Below, in pieces: positions 1 through 9,715 of a stretch of DNA of 64,000 nt (its first letter is position 1; the number at the start of each line of letters is the position of its first letter). The stretch is from Alnus glutinosa (Eukaryota > Streptophyta > Magnoliopsida > Fagales > Betulaceae): the NCBI RefSeq assembly GCF_958979055.1, contig NC_084893.1:26863487-26927486 (forward strand), in the 5' to 3' direction. Below the pieces are notes generated by a model, which saw nothing but the letters and a program-made list of their open reading frames with translations, was not told the DNA's origin and made no database searches. Position numbers and translations under genes: made by a program.

Positions 1-497
1 ATCATTGGTCCTTGGGGTATGCTATAATTATAAATCACTCCCTATAGTTTAAAAAGTTCATGAGAGGTCCCTGTGATAAACTATAATTACAAATCGATCC
101 CTGGAGTCAAATTCCGTTAAATTTTTTGACAAATTCTGTTAAATGCTACGTCAGCGCTGCGTCAAATCAATAAGATGTCGACATGTGTCCATCTGAATAA
201 AAAAATATAAATAAACTTATTTTAAAAAATAAAATAAAAAAAGAAAAAAGAAAAAAAGGAGGCCATCTTATTGGTTTAAAAATTTATATTTTTTTATTCA
301 GATGGACACATGTCGCCATCTTATTGGTTTGACGTGGCGCTGACGTGGCATTTAACAGAATTTATCAAAAAATTTAACGGAATTTGACTCCAGGGATCAA
401 TTTGTAATTATAGTTTATCACAGGGACCTCTCATGAACTTTTTAAACTATATGGAGTGATTTGTAATTATGGCATACCTCAGGGACCAATAGTACAA
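1..497. repeat. Fold-back MITE (MULE-like ends), left tip off-window
   Basis: Two arms of about 220 bp are inverted copies of each other around a short A-rich centre at about 215-260. The left arm opens with an ATTGGTCC motif at 4-11 and the right arm ends in the reverse complement GGACCAAT at about 484-491. Several stretches pair almost perfectly, such as the ATGTGTCCATCTGAATAAAAA block at about 182-202 against about 293-311. There is no coding capacity. The terminal style (ATTGGTCC...TATGCTATAATTA) resembles the ends of the full MULE at 47338-54642, so a Mutator-type non-autonomous element is likely. The outermost left bases and the target duplication lie outside the window. Confidence 0.75.
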
Positions 498-539
498 TTA
501 ATAATTATCTCCTATGATTAAATGGCGGTTTAAGAAAAC

Positions 540-573
<34 letters not shown>

Positions 574-1489
574 TATAAAATAATATTTAAAGGAAATAGA
601 TAATTGAATAGAAAATTCGTTAGAGTTTTTATTAATAAAGTAGTAAGTAAAATAGAAAATAATGCTTTTTGGTTAGCTAAAATAGTTAACGTTGTTGGAG
701 ATGCTCTTAGTAAACGAGTCCTGAATTTGCATTATACACCAGATTTCTTGAAAATTTTTTTTTGAATTACGTGTGAGAGAAGACAATTGTAGGGCCCACA
801 TGCTCTGAGCAACCCGGAGTATGGGATTTGAGATTTGAGATTTGATTCATACACAATACCATCACAACAACCCTTCACATGAGGGTGGGCCAGTGAAAAG
901 TCGTTGTGTTGGTGTTATAAATTTAACATTTTTCATGAAATTTATCTATCCATAAAAAGTGGGCCATGCACTCATCCTCTCTCATTCCTATTCAAATTGC
1001 TGTAACTCAAACAAAGAATTTCAACAGATCTCGAGAATTTCTTAATTTCAGTGAAATGGATAAAATCCATTTTACAAGCGAGCAAGATTATTTAACGGTG
1101 TCCATTGTGTCACACTATTTAAAATTTTTTAAAAAAGGTAGAAATATATTTATTTAAATCAATAAAATATAATTTAAACCATAAGTGAATGCTAACTAAA
1201 ATGGATCGGATCCATTTACACAACACATGTAAAAGCGACAAAACCGCGGTACAGAAAGAATCTGTTTAACCGATATCTCTCGACGCAACAGAGCTAGAGT
1301 TCGTCGCTATAGGAAGTATTCATAACTGTTGTAGGCTTGTAGGCTGTAGCGACATTACTCGCCGCGATAACTTTAGGAGAAGCTACGTTTAACCATCAGA
1401 GCGATCAATTTGTCAGCCAAAATCAATTTGTGTGCGCGTACTGAAACTGTTCCTCTTTAGCTTCAAATTCCCAAGAAGGAGAAGAAAGA
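498..1489. other. Intergenic, upstream of SNF8
   Basis: No gene is visible. The stretch holds an (AAT)n microsatellite at about 539-571, AT-rich spacer, and a short hairpin-type repeat at 836-946. The last 250 bases before the ATG at 1490 should contain the SNF8 promoter and 5' leader. I could not pick out a convincing TATA box or transcription start. Confidence 0.5.
836..946. repeat. Short MITE-like repeat, related to 7112-7258
   Basis: The block around CACCATCACAACAACCC, CTTCACATGAGGGTGGG and the tail TTGGTGTTATAAATTTAACA matches the palindromic element at 7112-7258. It is shorter and more diverged, so it is probably a relic of the same small non-autonomous family. Confidence 0.45.
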
Positions 1490-4400
1490 ATGAGAAGAAG
1501 ACCTGGAATTGGAGGATTACAAAATGCCGCTGCAGCTAGGGTTTGTTCCTTATTTTTATTTTTTATTTTTTTTAAAAAAATTCTTTTGTATTACTATAAT
1601 CACCGTTTTGATTTGGGTTGGATTTTTTTTTTTTTTTTTTTTTTTTATTATTATTATTTGTACATGAATGAAATTAGAATGCAAATGAATCTGTAGGATC
1701 AGTATCGGATGCTGGGTGAAAATGTAGCCAAGATTAGAACCGATTTGATGAAGGAACAGCTCACCACGTTTCGCTCCCAGCTCGAAGAATTCGCTCGCAA
1801 ACACAAGGTCCCAAATTCTTAATATTCCACCGAAATTAGCTTCTGATTCGGCGAATTTATCGAAAATCAAAATATTTGTGTAGGTTTTTAAGTTTCTGCA
1901 ATTTGAAATTCGTTGATTTGAGTGGCTTGGAAGGTTGTGAGCGATCGGTTGCGTTGTTTGAGGGATTGGAATCAACGTTGTAATTTGTAATATAAGCTCG
2001 TGTTTGTTTGTTTTTAAGGATTTAAAGTTCGAGTTTGTACTCTACTGTTAATGTGGTGCAGAATGATATAAGGAAGAACCCGGCATTCAGATCGCAGTTC
2101 CATGAAATGTGTGCGAAAGTAGGAGTGGATCCCTTGGCCTCCAACAAGGGCTTCTGGGCGGAGCTCTTGGGGATCGGTGACTTCTACTATGAACTTGGTT
2201 GGTTTCGGCTTCTTGATCTTATGATAAAAGTGTTCAAATGTTGTTAATTTACAATCATGGAGCTATCATATTAGGTGTTTCCAAAGTGTTTTAGATGAAT
2301 GCTTAATCAATGGGCCAGGAGTGAGTGAGGGAGAGGAAGCCTATGTGCCCCTTTTTATCTCATACTGAGAAATTGCTGATGAACATGCATTGAGAGAGAT
2401 GCAAATATAACCATTTTTTCCTAGGCTGGGAAATAGATGATGATTTTGCGCTATTTGTAATTTTGAGCTATAATCATTACTTGGATTTTATGAATTGAGT
2501 TGCTATATTCTTGGTGTCTGCCTAAGTTGAGCGTCCTTTGCAATTTATGTTTACCTTAATCTTTAGTTCATTATTCCTTGTTATGTTGAAACTAGGAGTT
2601 GTGATGTTTTATGGACCCTTGTACATGCAATAACTTGAGCATTTTAGAAGATTTTCCCATATGATAAGACTCCCTGTTAAGTTCACTGTTGATTTCCTAG
2701 TTGTTCCTTTTAACTAAAAAGTTTACATGCCAATATTTTTTTAAAATAGAATGCTAAATAGTTAGCTACTTGGCTAGACAGGAGTACAAATTGTTGAGAT
2801 TTGCTTGGCAACAAGACCCCACAATGGAGGCTTGATAAACCTGCAGGAACTGTGCAATTTGCTTCGTCAGAGACGGAAAAGTGACCGTGAAGCTGTTTCT
2901 GAGGATGACTGCCTGCGTGCCATAAGTAAGCTGAAGGTATTATTGTTACACCTTTATCACATTTATTTTGGTAGAGAATATATGCTTCATTTTAAGTTTG
3001 ACAAAAATTAATGGTAGACTTACTTTCTTGCGGTGCCTGCTAGAACTTTGGGTGGCTTTGCTTAAATACTTTCATTTGTGCCACCATTTTGTCCTAGTGT
3101 TTGAGCTGCCAGTATATGCCTTTTAGCCCTGGTGGTTCTAGAGGCAAATTATATTTTGTTTTAGAGTATTAGTAACTTTTGAACTTATTGTTGCATTCTA
3201 AATGTAATCAAGAGTTCTGTATTGTGACCGGGATTTTTTTTTCTTCTGAATTGGCTTGCTTATTCATTGTGTAATGGTATTAATATTAACATCGAGTTCA
3301 TGAATTCCAGGTAATGGGTAGTGGTTTCGAGGTGATTTCTGTTGGGAAGAAAAAGCTTGTTCGGTCTGTTCCAACCGAGTTGAACAAAGACCATAATGAA
3401 ATTTTAGAGCTGGCTCAGGTTACTAGCATTTTCTATTTTCTTCTTCCATCAAACTTATAAGTATGCTTGATGAATATGATTACTTTTCAATTCTGGTCTC
3501 ATGGGAGTTAATTAGAAATTTGGATGCACTTATAAAAAAAAAAAATAGAAATTTGGATGCATTTTTTTCTGAGATATAAAGGTCTATTACCTCGCTTTAG
3601 ATGTGTGGTGCTGGATTGATAAGAGTGGAAGAATTTATTTTTTCATAAGTAATTTGCGAAGAGGAAGAATTTCAAAGTGTTACTGTTCCGAGATGTGGGA
3701 CAAGCTCGTAAGCAAAATAAAACGTGGACACCTAGCTGGTTGAGGTTTTAAGGTCTTCTGTCAGGAACCTGAAATGGGTTTCTTGCAAAATGAACCTCTT
3801 CTCTAACATGCACTTTTTGTTCGCTAACCAATTATACAATAATAACAATATAACAGATTAAAATTTTCTGTGGTAGCAAGTAATGATCAATCCCTAAAGA
3901 CGTAGGTTGTACAAAATTTTCACTCTGGATTTATCATAAATCTACCTCTTATTTCAGTTTATTTCTAATCTAAGTTATTTGATAATTAAAATGGAAACAC
4001 AGCTATCATAACAGTTTGGTATTACCTAGTGGATCTTTTTCAGAGATACTCTTATTGTTTTGAAGGATTTTTTTTCATTTTTTTTCCCTCATTTTTTTCT
4101 GTCGCCCATTCATGTCAGTTTGAACAAATGAAGCTCCATCAATTGTGAATTTATCTTGTTTGGTTTATGTCATTGGGATGGATCTACATTTCTTTGAATT
4201 GAGGAAAATGATTATTTGAAATGGTGTTTCCTTTCATGTTCTGTTAGGCTCAAGGCTTTGTGACCGTCGATGAAGTAGAAAGACGTCTATCTTGGACCTC
4301 CGGTCGTGCTATTGATGCCCTTGATACTTTACTAGATGTATGTTTTGCTATCAATGGCCTATCTATTCCTCTCTATTTCCTTCCCTGCATATGCATATTT

Positions 4401-4537
4401 GGATCACGGAGGCTCAGAAAGTATGTTGGTTTATGCAGGAAGGTCTTGCAATGATCGATGACGGCCACAAAGATGGTAAACGCCGATATTGGTTTCCCTG
4501 TGTATCTTCCATCTCAAATTCAGTAGCTGATACTTGA
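1490..4537 (+). CDS. SNF8: SNF8/VPS22 homologue, ESCRT-II subunit
   Basis: This is the VPS22/EAP30 subunit of ESCRT-II, which acts in the cytosol and on endosomes to sort ubiquitinated membrane proteins into multivesicular bodies. Seven exons join in frame: 1490-1540, 1697-1807, 2062-2197, 2782-2936, 3311-3418, 4248-4337 and 4439-4537. All introns are GT-AG, giving 249 aa, the usual family length. Recognisable blocks are the N-terminal [11 protein letters not shown], the exon 2 helix ([14 protein letters not shown]), the [12 protein letters not shown] segment in exon 3, ATRPHNGGL and LCNLLRQRR in exon 4, and the C-terminal winged helix ([13 protein letters not shown] ... RRYWFPC). The start is the only ATG in frame with the conserved N terminus. 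It is convergent with FAD4, whose stop lies 1.1 kb downstream. The same neighbour order is remembered for Arabidopsis (At4g27040 next to At4g27030). Confidence 0.96.
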
Positions 4538-5627
4538 ACTAGAGGTTTTCAAATTAAGGCAGTTTGATGTCTCGGGCAACGACCAGGAGGAAAATCTTCA
4601 TTGCGATGTTATTTTCTTTGTAATACTTGTTGGTCCAATTGAAAGAATGATCTTTTGCCCCTTCTCTCTCCCCATATGCACACATACCTATCTCAGCCTC
4701 ATCTAAGAGAGGTAACTAGATAGATGTATACAGGCTTGTTATAAAATTCATGTAGTGTTCTTCTGTGTTAAAGATGTAATTGTCTTCACTGGCTCTACAC
4801 TCTGCAACTTCTGCTTGAAATTTTCACACTAAGTTAGGTAATCTGGTTTGTAGACAGTATTTCTTAATGCACCTTTTACCTTTGTTTTGTTTGTCGTCTA
4901 AATGGACCTTGTTTTGCCCATTTTCCTATATGACACTGCCTACACTGTTTTTTGCCGTCAATATCAGGTGGTCGTTTTGATTGTGCTAAACATCTTTGTT
5001 GCGCCAATTTTCCCAAATAACACTGTAAGCATTGTCGTTTTGGCTTTAACTGATGTATGGCGGCTCCGCTTGTGAAAACGGCGTTCGTTGTACCCATTTA
5101 CCTCATTGACGGTTGAGCCAAAATGGGTCACCATTTACCGGCTATTGATCGGCTATTAGAACCTTTCATTAACTCGAGTTCTCCTAAATCTTATTTCAGT
5201 TTAGTCTTTTTGCAAAACTAAGCATAGTATCAATTGGTATACGCATAACCTAGTTAGATGGACTGTCTCGACTGATTTCAGTAGAAGCATTTTTGTTTCT
5301 TTCTTACCCCCGCTGTTTTCGGTGGCCATTAGTTACATTAATATCCCTTTGTTAGCTTTCTCCCCCCTTTCTTTTTGGTTGGTTGTTTGTGCGTATCATT
5401 GTGCAATGCCTATGTTTCCTTATAACAACAATATCGCTGAACAGAAATTTTTTATATATATATATATATCGCTGAATTATTTGCAAATGTGTATATATCC
5501 ACAAATGAAACACGTATCTTGCATTGCAAATTTGCAATAACATGAATTCACGAACCATACATCATAAATTCTAGCAAGAAAACTAGACCATGTAAAAGAA
5601 GAAGAAGAGAAGAGAAAAGTCAGTGAC
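4538..5627. other. Convergent intergenic region between SNF8 and FAD4
   Basis: This is the SNF8 3' UTR and flank, then the FAD4 3' flank. Two imperfect direct repeats of about 60 nt lie at about 4909-4968 and 4995-5055, sharing the pattern TTGTT..GCC.ATTTTCC...ACACTG. A short (TA)n run is at about 5454-5469. The tandem-duplicated block starts near 5490, because sequence from TTTGCAAATG onward is shared with 19639 onward. No gene is supported here. Confidence 0.55.
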
Positions 5628-6557
5628 TCAATGGGCTGTAATTTGAGAAGGGCTCTGCGTCTGTTCGGTCCAGTCAGACCCGGGATCACTCCAAGACCGG
5701 GGTCGCACTCCTAGCTTAAAGAACAACACCATCTCCAATGCCTCAAAAACCTTTTGCTTATCCAAAAACTCATTCCACACGCCACTCACTATGCAGTAGT
5801 TATTGTCATAAGGTGGACGATGATGAGCAGCATGCTGTGAACGCGACACTAGAAGTCCTGCATCTTGCAGAGCCACCACAAGAGGCGGAAGCCGGCTCTT
5901 TGTTGTATGAGCCCAAGCATGAAATTGCTGGCTGAACATAATGCAACCGGAGCACGCAGCAACGAAGCCATGAAAAACTGGGTCATTGAAAGCAAGGTCG
6001 AGTGGGAGCACTGTGAAGGTCACGGCACGAGCTAGGGCGTGCAAGTTGTTGGCAAATTGGCGCCTAGTGATCGTCCATGGCCACTTATGGTGACCTTGGA
6101 AACCCTCTATTTGGGTGCCAAAGAGTGGAGTCGAGGCACTGCCATAGTTGTCAATACCCCAGTGGTAGATTCCAGATCCAAGGTCGGCTAAAATGTAGCC
6201 AACCAAGCCAGCTAAAATGGGTTCGAGCCACATTTGTGATTCGGCTGCGCCCGTTGTTGCCTTTGCTAGAGAGATGAACACTGTGGTGCACCCACTTGCT
6301 ACCCATGCACGATGAGACCATGTTGATGTCAATGTTGGGTCGTTAAGAATGGGGCGGTTAGGAGCTGTGGCTGTGATCACCGTTGGTGAGGGATTGAGTT
6401 GCGGTTCAATGACTAAACGATCAGGACTAGACTTTGGCTCGGTGGTGGTGGTTGTAGTGGCAGCGCAATACACATGTGCGCGGAGGGACGGAGAGCGGCA
6501 CGTGCGAACATGGTGTCGGGAACTTAAAGGGTATTTATGTTGAGCCAAGATTGACAT
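5628..6557 (-). CDS. FAD4: FAD4, chloroplast phosphatidylglycerol delta-3-trans desaturase
   Basis: Intronless 309-aa member of the TMEM189/CarF-like lipid desaturase family. Plant FAD4 introduces the trans-delta-3 double bond into palmitate at the sn-2 position of phosphatidylglycerol in plastid membranes. The first 60-70 residues are rich in Ser, Thr, Arg and Pro and look like a transit peptide. Membrane-spanning stretches lie at about 85-104 and 110-132. Candidate di-iron histidines are H156-H157 (GHHKWPW), H213 and H217 (QQFHAWAH), and H242 and H245-H246 (QHAAHH). The YHWGIDNYG block at 131-139 and the C-terminal PPYDNNYCIVSGVWN block are family hallmarks. It is transcribed divergently from gene X, with 3.2 kb between starts. 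No disabling change is visible. A truncated paralogue lies at 19783-20372. Confidence 0.94.
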   Translation of the reverse strand: MSILAQHKYPLSSRHHVRTCRSPSLRAHVYCAATTTTTTEPKSSPDRLVIEPQLNPSPTVITATAPNRPILNDPTLTSTWSHRAWVASGCTTVFISLAKATTGAAESQMWLEPILAGLVGYILADLGSGIYHWGIDNYGSASTPLFGTQIEGFQGHHKWPWTITRRQFANNLHALARAVTFTVLPLDLAFNDPVFHGFVAACSGCIMFSQQFHAWAHTTKSRLPPLVVALQDAGLLVSRSQHAAHHRPPYDNNYCIVSGVWNEFLDKQKVFEALEMVLFFKLGVRPRSWSDPGSDWTEQTQSPSQITAH

Positions 6558-7111
6558 TGGAAGTGCTCAAGAGAAACCAGTTGTAGTGCCTATAAAATGG
6601 TGTCTGTGAACAGGCCAGGGGGCTCTGTGGAGAGAAATGGAGAGGGTTATGATGTATGTGGTGGTGGGTATAGGGGATGCGTGGGACTATGGAAGTCTCT
6701 TAAGTGCATGGTGTTGGATTGGTTTACGTTTTCTTGGACGACATTGAAAAGAAGCCACTCAAAACACACGAGTTTGGCAGCAAAATGCCAATCGCAAGCC
6801 TTGTGGTCCATTTAACATGAAGGGTTATGATTTCTGTTGCTTATTTGGCATTGTTTAGAGCCGTTGGATTGGATTGGTTTTTGTTTTTGAGAATGGGACG
6901 CTACAAAACCAAAAGCAAGTTGTGATTGGATGGCAGCTCATGAGAAAGTTGTAGATGATGGTTTTTCCACCAATAGCAGCTGAAGTATATTCGGGTCCTA
7001 AAAAGAATCTACAACTTTGAACAATTTTTTTTTTTTTTTTTTAAAGTGTTGATGTGGAAAACCGTTTTTGTATTTATAAGAGTATTATGTGTTTGTTTCA
7101 TAGAAACTTGT

Positions 7112-7258
7112 TCTTTAGGGATTTGATTCCTGCACTACACCATCACAATAAGTGCACAATAACCCCTCACATGATGGTGAACTCTACACACTGGAGCCCA
7201 CCTTCATGTGAGGGGTTGTTATGCACTTGTTGTGTTAGTGTTGTAAATCTAACATTTT
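7112..7258. repeat. Hairpin MITE in the FAD4-gene X spacer
   Basis: Arms around the core AACCCCTCACATGA at about 7160-7173 and its complement TCATGTGAGGGGTT at about 7203-7216 pair, and flanking TGCAC and TTGTTGTG blocks extend the stem to roughly 60 bp per side. Copy 2 lacks the element, so it arrived after the duplication or was lost there. A diverged relative lies at 836-946. Confidence 0.6.
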
Positions 7259-7956
7259 TCTAATCCAAAACATATAATTGGGTCTTTGACGTGTAATGTA
7301 ATGCTTATGATTGCACAACAAGTCTAGAACATAGTGGTACATCTTTCCATGTCCGTGTGTAGTAAAGATCATACACTCAAATTTAGTAAATTTCCAACTT
7401 CTAAGCAGTTGAAAACAAAAGGTTCGGTCTCTTCTTATAAAGAGCAAAACAACCATTTTTCCCCCACCACCCTTCAACATCTTTCCAAATTGCTTACTGC
7501 ACTAAAATATGTCCTTGATGGTATTGACAAAAATGTCCTCATAGTTGGGGTCTTAAGGATGGCCTATCTCCTCTTGTTGTTAGGACACCTGTCTTAATAG
7601 TGGAGCCCAGACAAATTCTCACATAAAATTGTCTTATTACATTGCAATAAGACAATTCTATTGCAAGGAATCAAAATACATATAAATGGTTTTATCAATT
7701 TCACTGTAATTCTTCTAAACATCTTGGACTTAATTTTTACTACTATTTAACCATTTATATATATTTTAGAGGGTTGCTATTAATAAAAAAAATTAAAATT
7801 ATGATCTAAGTGTTCCACAAATTGGGCCTGTTTGGTTATTGTTTTAAAAGTTGTGGTTGTTGTTATTATTATTATTATTATTATTTTTTGTTATTAAATT
7901 CAAAAAAGAAGAAGTAAACAATATAAAATGTATTCTTAAAAATTGTTTTCATATTG

Positions 7957-8571
7957 CAGATCTGGTCCCTCCTCATCGCTCTTTTCATTTCTACTCCTCG
8001 CTTTTACCCTCCCCTTTCCATCCTGGTTTTTTCTTGTATTTGTATGTGTTTCTTTTACCAGATCAACAATTTTTACATCTTTATTATGCATCCGTTCATC
8101 TGCCTTTGTACTGTTCATCTCCTCTCTAGTCGCTGATGTTATTTGCTGGTTATGTCTTTTGCTTTGAATAAGAGTTTTCTTCTATTTAGATCTGCCTTCT
8201 TGGGCGATCTATGGGATGAAGGTTAGTCAGGTGTGATGCGTTATCTCTCATAGCATGAATAGTTCGGTATGAGGGGTTATCTCTCACGACTGATTTAAAT
8301 TATTTTTTCTAAGATATTTTTCTATCCTTGTTTTAGATCTAGTATTCTAGAAGTAGTTATACTCTTTAATTATTTTTGTACATGTGTTAGCGGAAGATGA
8401 AAGTCATAGATATCACTTTATTGTAAAAATTTTGTTTGTATCTATGACTTTGTAACCTCATAGCATGTGACTATGGTTTTCCAGAATTTTATGCTTTGTG
8501 ATGTAAGAGCATTATGCTCATAATCTTTGATCAATAAAATATTCAGATTTTTTGTTAAAAAAAAAAAATTG
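7957..8571 (+). mobile_element. 5'-truncated retroposed insert with poly(A) tail
   Basis: About 615 bp present in copy 1 but absent from the matching place in copy 2 (near 23985). The insert ends with an AATAAAATATTC polyadenylation-like signal at about 8532-8544 followed by a run of 12 A at about 8559-8570. That is the hallmark of target-primed reverse transcription, so it is either a LINE 3' end or a processed transcript. It contains no recognisable domain. The target-site duplication is not clear, because an AT-rich stretch of the host site is also missing here. Confidence 0.5.
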
Positions 8572-8581
8572 ATATTTTTGA

Positions 8582-8584
<3 letters not shown>

Positions 8585-8630
<46 letters not shown>
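8585..8630. repeat. (TA)n microsatellite
   Basis: Uninterrupted TA dinucleotides over about 45 bases, directly after the retro-insert's poly(A) tail. Copy 2 has no TA run at this place. Confidence 0.9.
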
Positions 8631-8632
<2 letters not shown>

Positions 8633-9640
8633 AAGTTCAAGAAAGACAAAACCATTGAATATATCTAAAAATACAACAAAAAATCCCATGATCTTATGTG
8701 TTTTTATTTTAATAATTTTTAGAGGCTTTTTTCTAGTTGTAGTAAAAAAAAAAAAAAAAAAAATTCACTAACAGTGCACATGTGATATTTTTCGTCCATT
8801 TTAACACTAAATGTTAACACACGATGTAACTTATAATAGAATAGTAGTTAGAGGAGGTCAAGTGTCACATTTAAAAGCTTAGCTATCAAATAGGCTATGT
8901 GAGATTGTGTTGGGAAATAAAGTTTTTGTACGTAGAAAAAGCTTAAAAGTCGTTATTTTTTTTTAAAAAATAAATAAATAAAAATTCATTTTCAAGCTTC
9001 CACAAAACGTAGTTTTACTTTTTTAGAGTGTAATATATTTCCTTTTTTTTTTTTACCAAACAAACTCATTTTTGCTTGCTTTACATAACTTTTTATGTAC
9101 TAAATATACTTTTTAAGTTTCTTAACACAATCATAAACAAAAAAGCTTAATATTAAAAAGAAAAAGAAAAAGAAGCTTAATCCAAAAAGACTTTTGGAAC
9201 TAACAAATAATTCATAAACTTACCATATCATATAAGCATGCATCAATCTTAAACTAACTTTGTATAAGACAAATCTACCAAAATAAAATAACACTATGCA
9301 ATACATGGACCATGGAATATCCCATCATGCTTAGGCTTAATATATAGAATATCCATCTTATATATATATATATATATATATATATAAGATCCAAACAAGT
9401 TTGCATAAAAAAGGATTAAAAAGAACAAAACGGTGTCGCTTTGTAGAGTGGAAGTAGAAAACAAATTCCCATGCGATCACAAGTCCTAATCAGTAATCAA
9501 GAGAAAAGTTCCCCGTGGTAATTGAATTCCTCGATGTAAATAAAACACAAATCCCAAATACATTTCCATGGAGGAGAGATACAGGGGATAGCCTGAATAG
9601 GGAACGTGAAAGGAATTCAATTCCTTCATTGCAACCCTCT

Positions 9641-9666
9641 TACTCTCTCAGTCTCTCTCTCTCTCT
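9641..9666. repeat. CT-rich microsatellite in gene X 5' leader
   Basis: Short imperfect (CT)n run about 50-75 bases before the ATG. The same site in copy 2 (about 35069-35110) has expanded to about 20 units. Confidence 0.75.
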
Positions 9667-9715
9667 GTGGAAAAAAATATTTCCTTTTCTAACTCTTTTT
9701 CTCTCCCACACCACC

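Larger units (their letters stand above)
6558..9715. other. Divergent intergenic region between FAD4 and gene X (copy 1)
   Basis: This is the bidirectional regulatory region of copy 1. It contains the FAD4 5' flank (shared with copy 2 at 20374-20800), a small MITE at 7112-7258, a poly(A)-tailed retro-insert at about 7957-8571 that copy 2 lacks, long (TA)n runs at about 8585-8630 and 9358-9386, and A/T-rich spacer shared with copy 2 at 23430-24360. The 160 bp at about 9356-9516, just upstream of the gene X 5' leader, are missing from copy 2. No gene is seen. Confidence 0.6.

Noticed and set aside
4876..5097. 73-codon Cys/Gln-rich frame on the minus strand
   Set aside because: Produced by two 60-nt imperfect direct repeats; no start context or domain.
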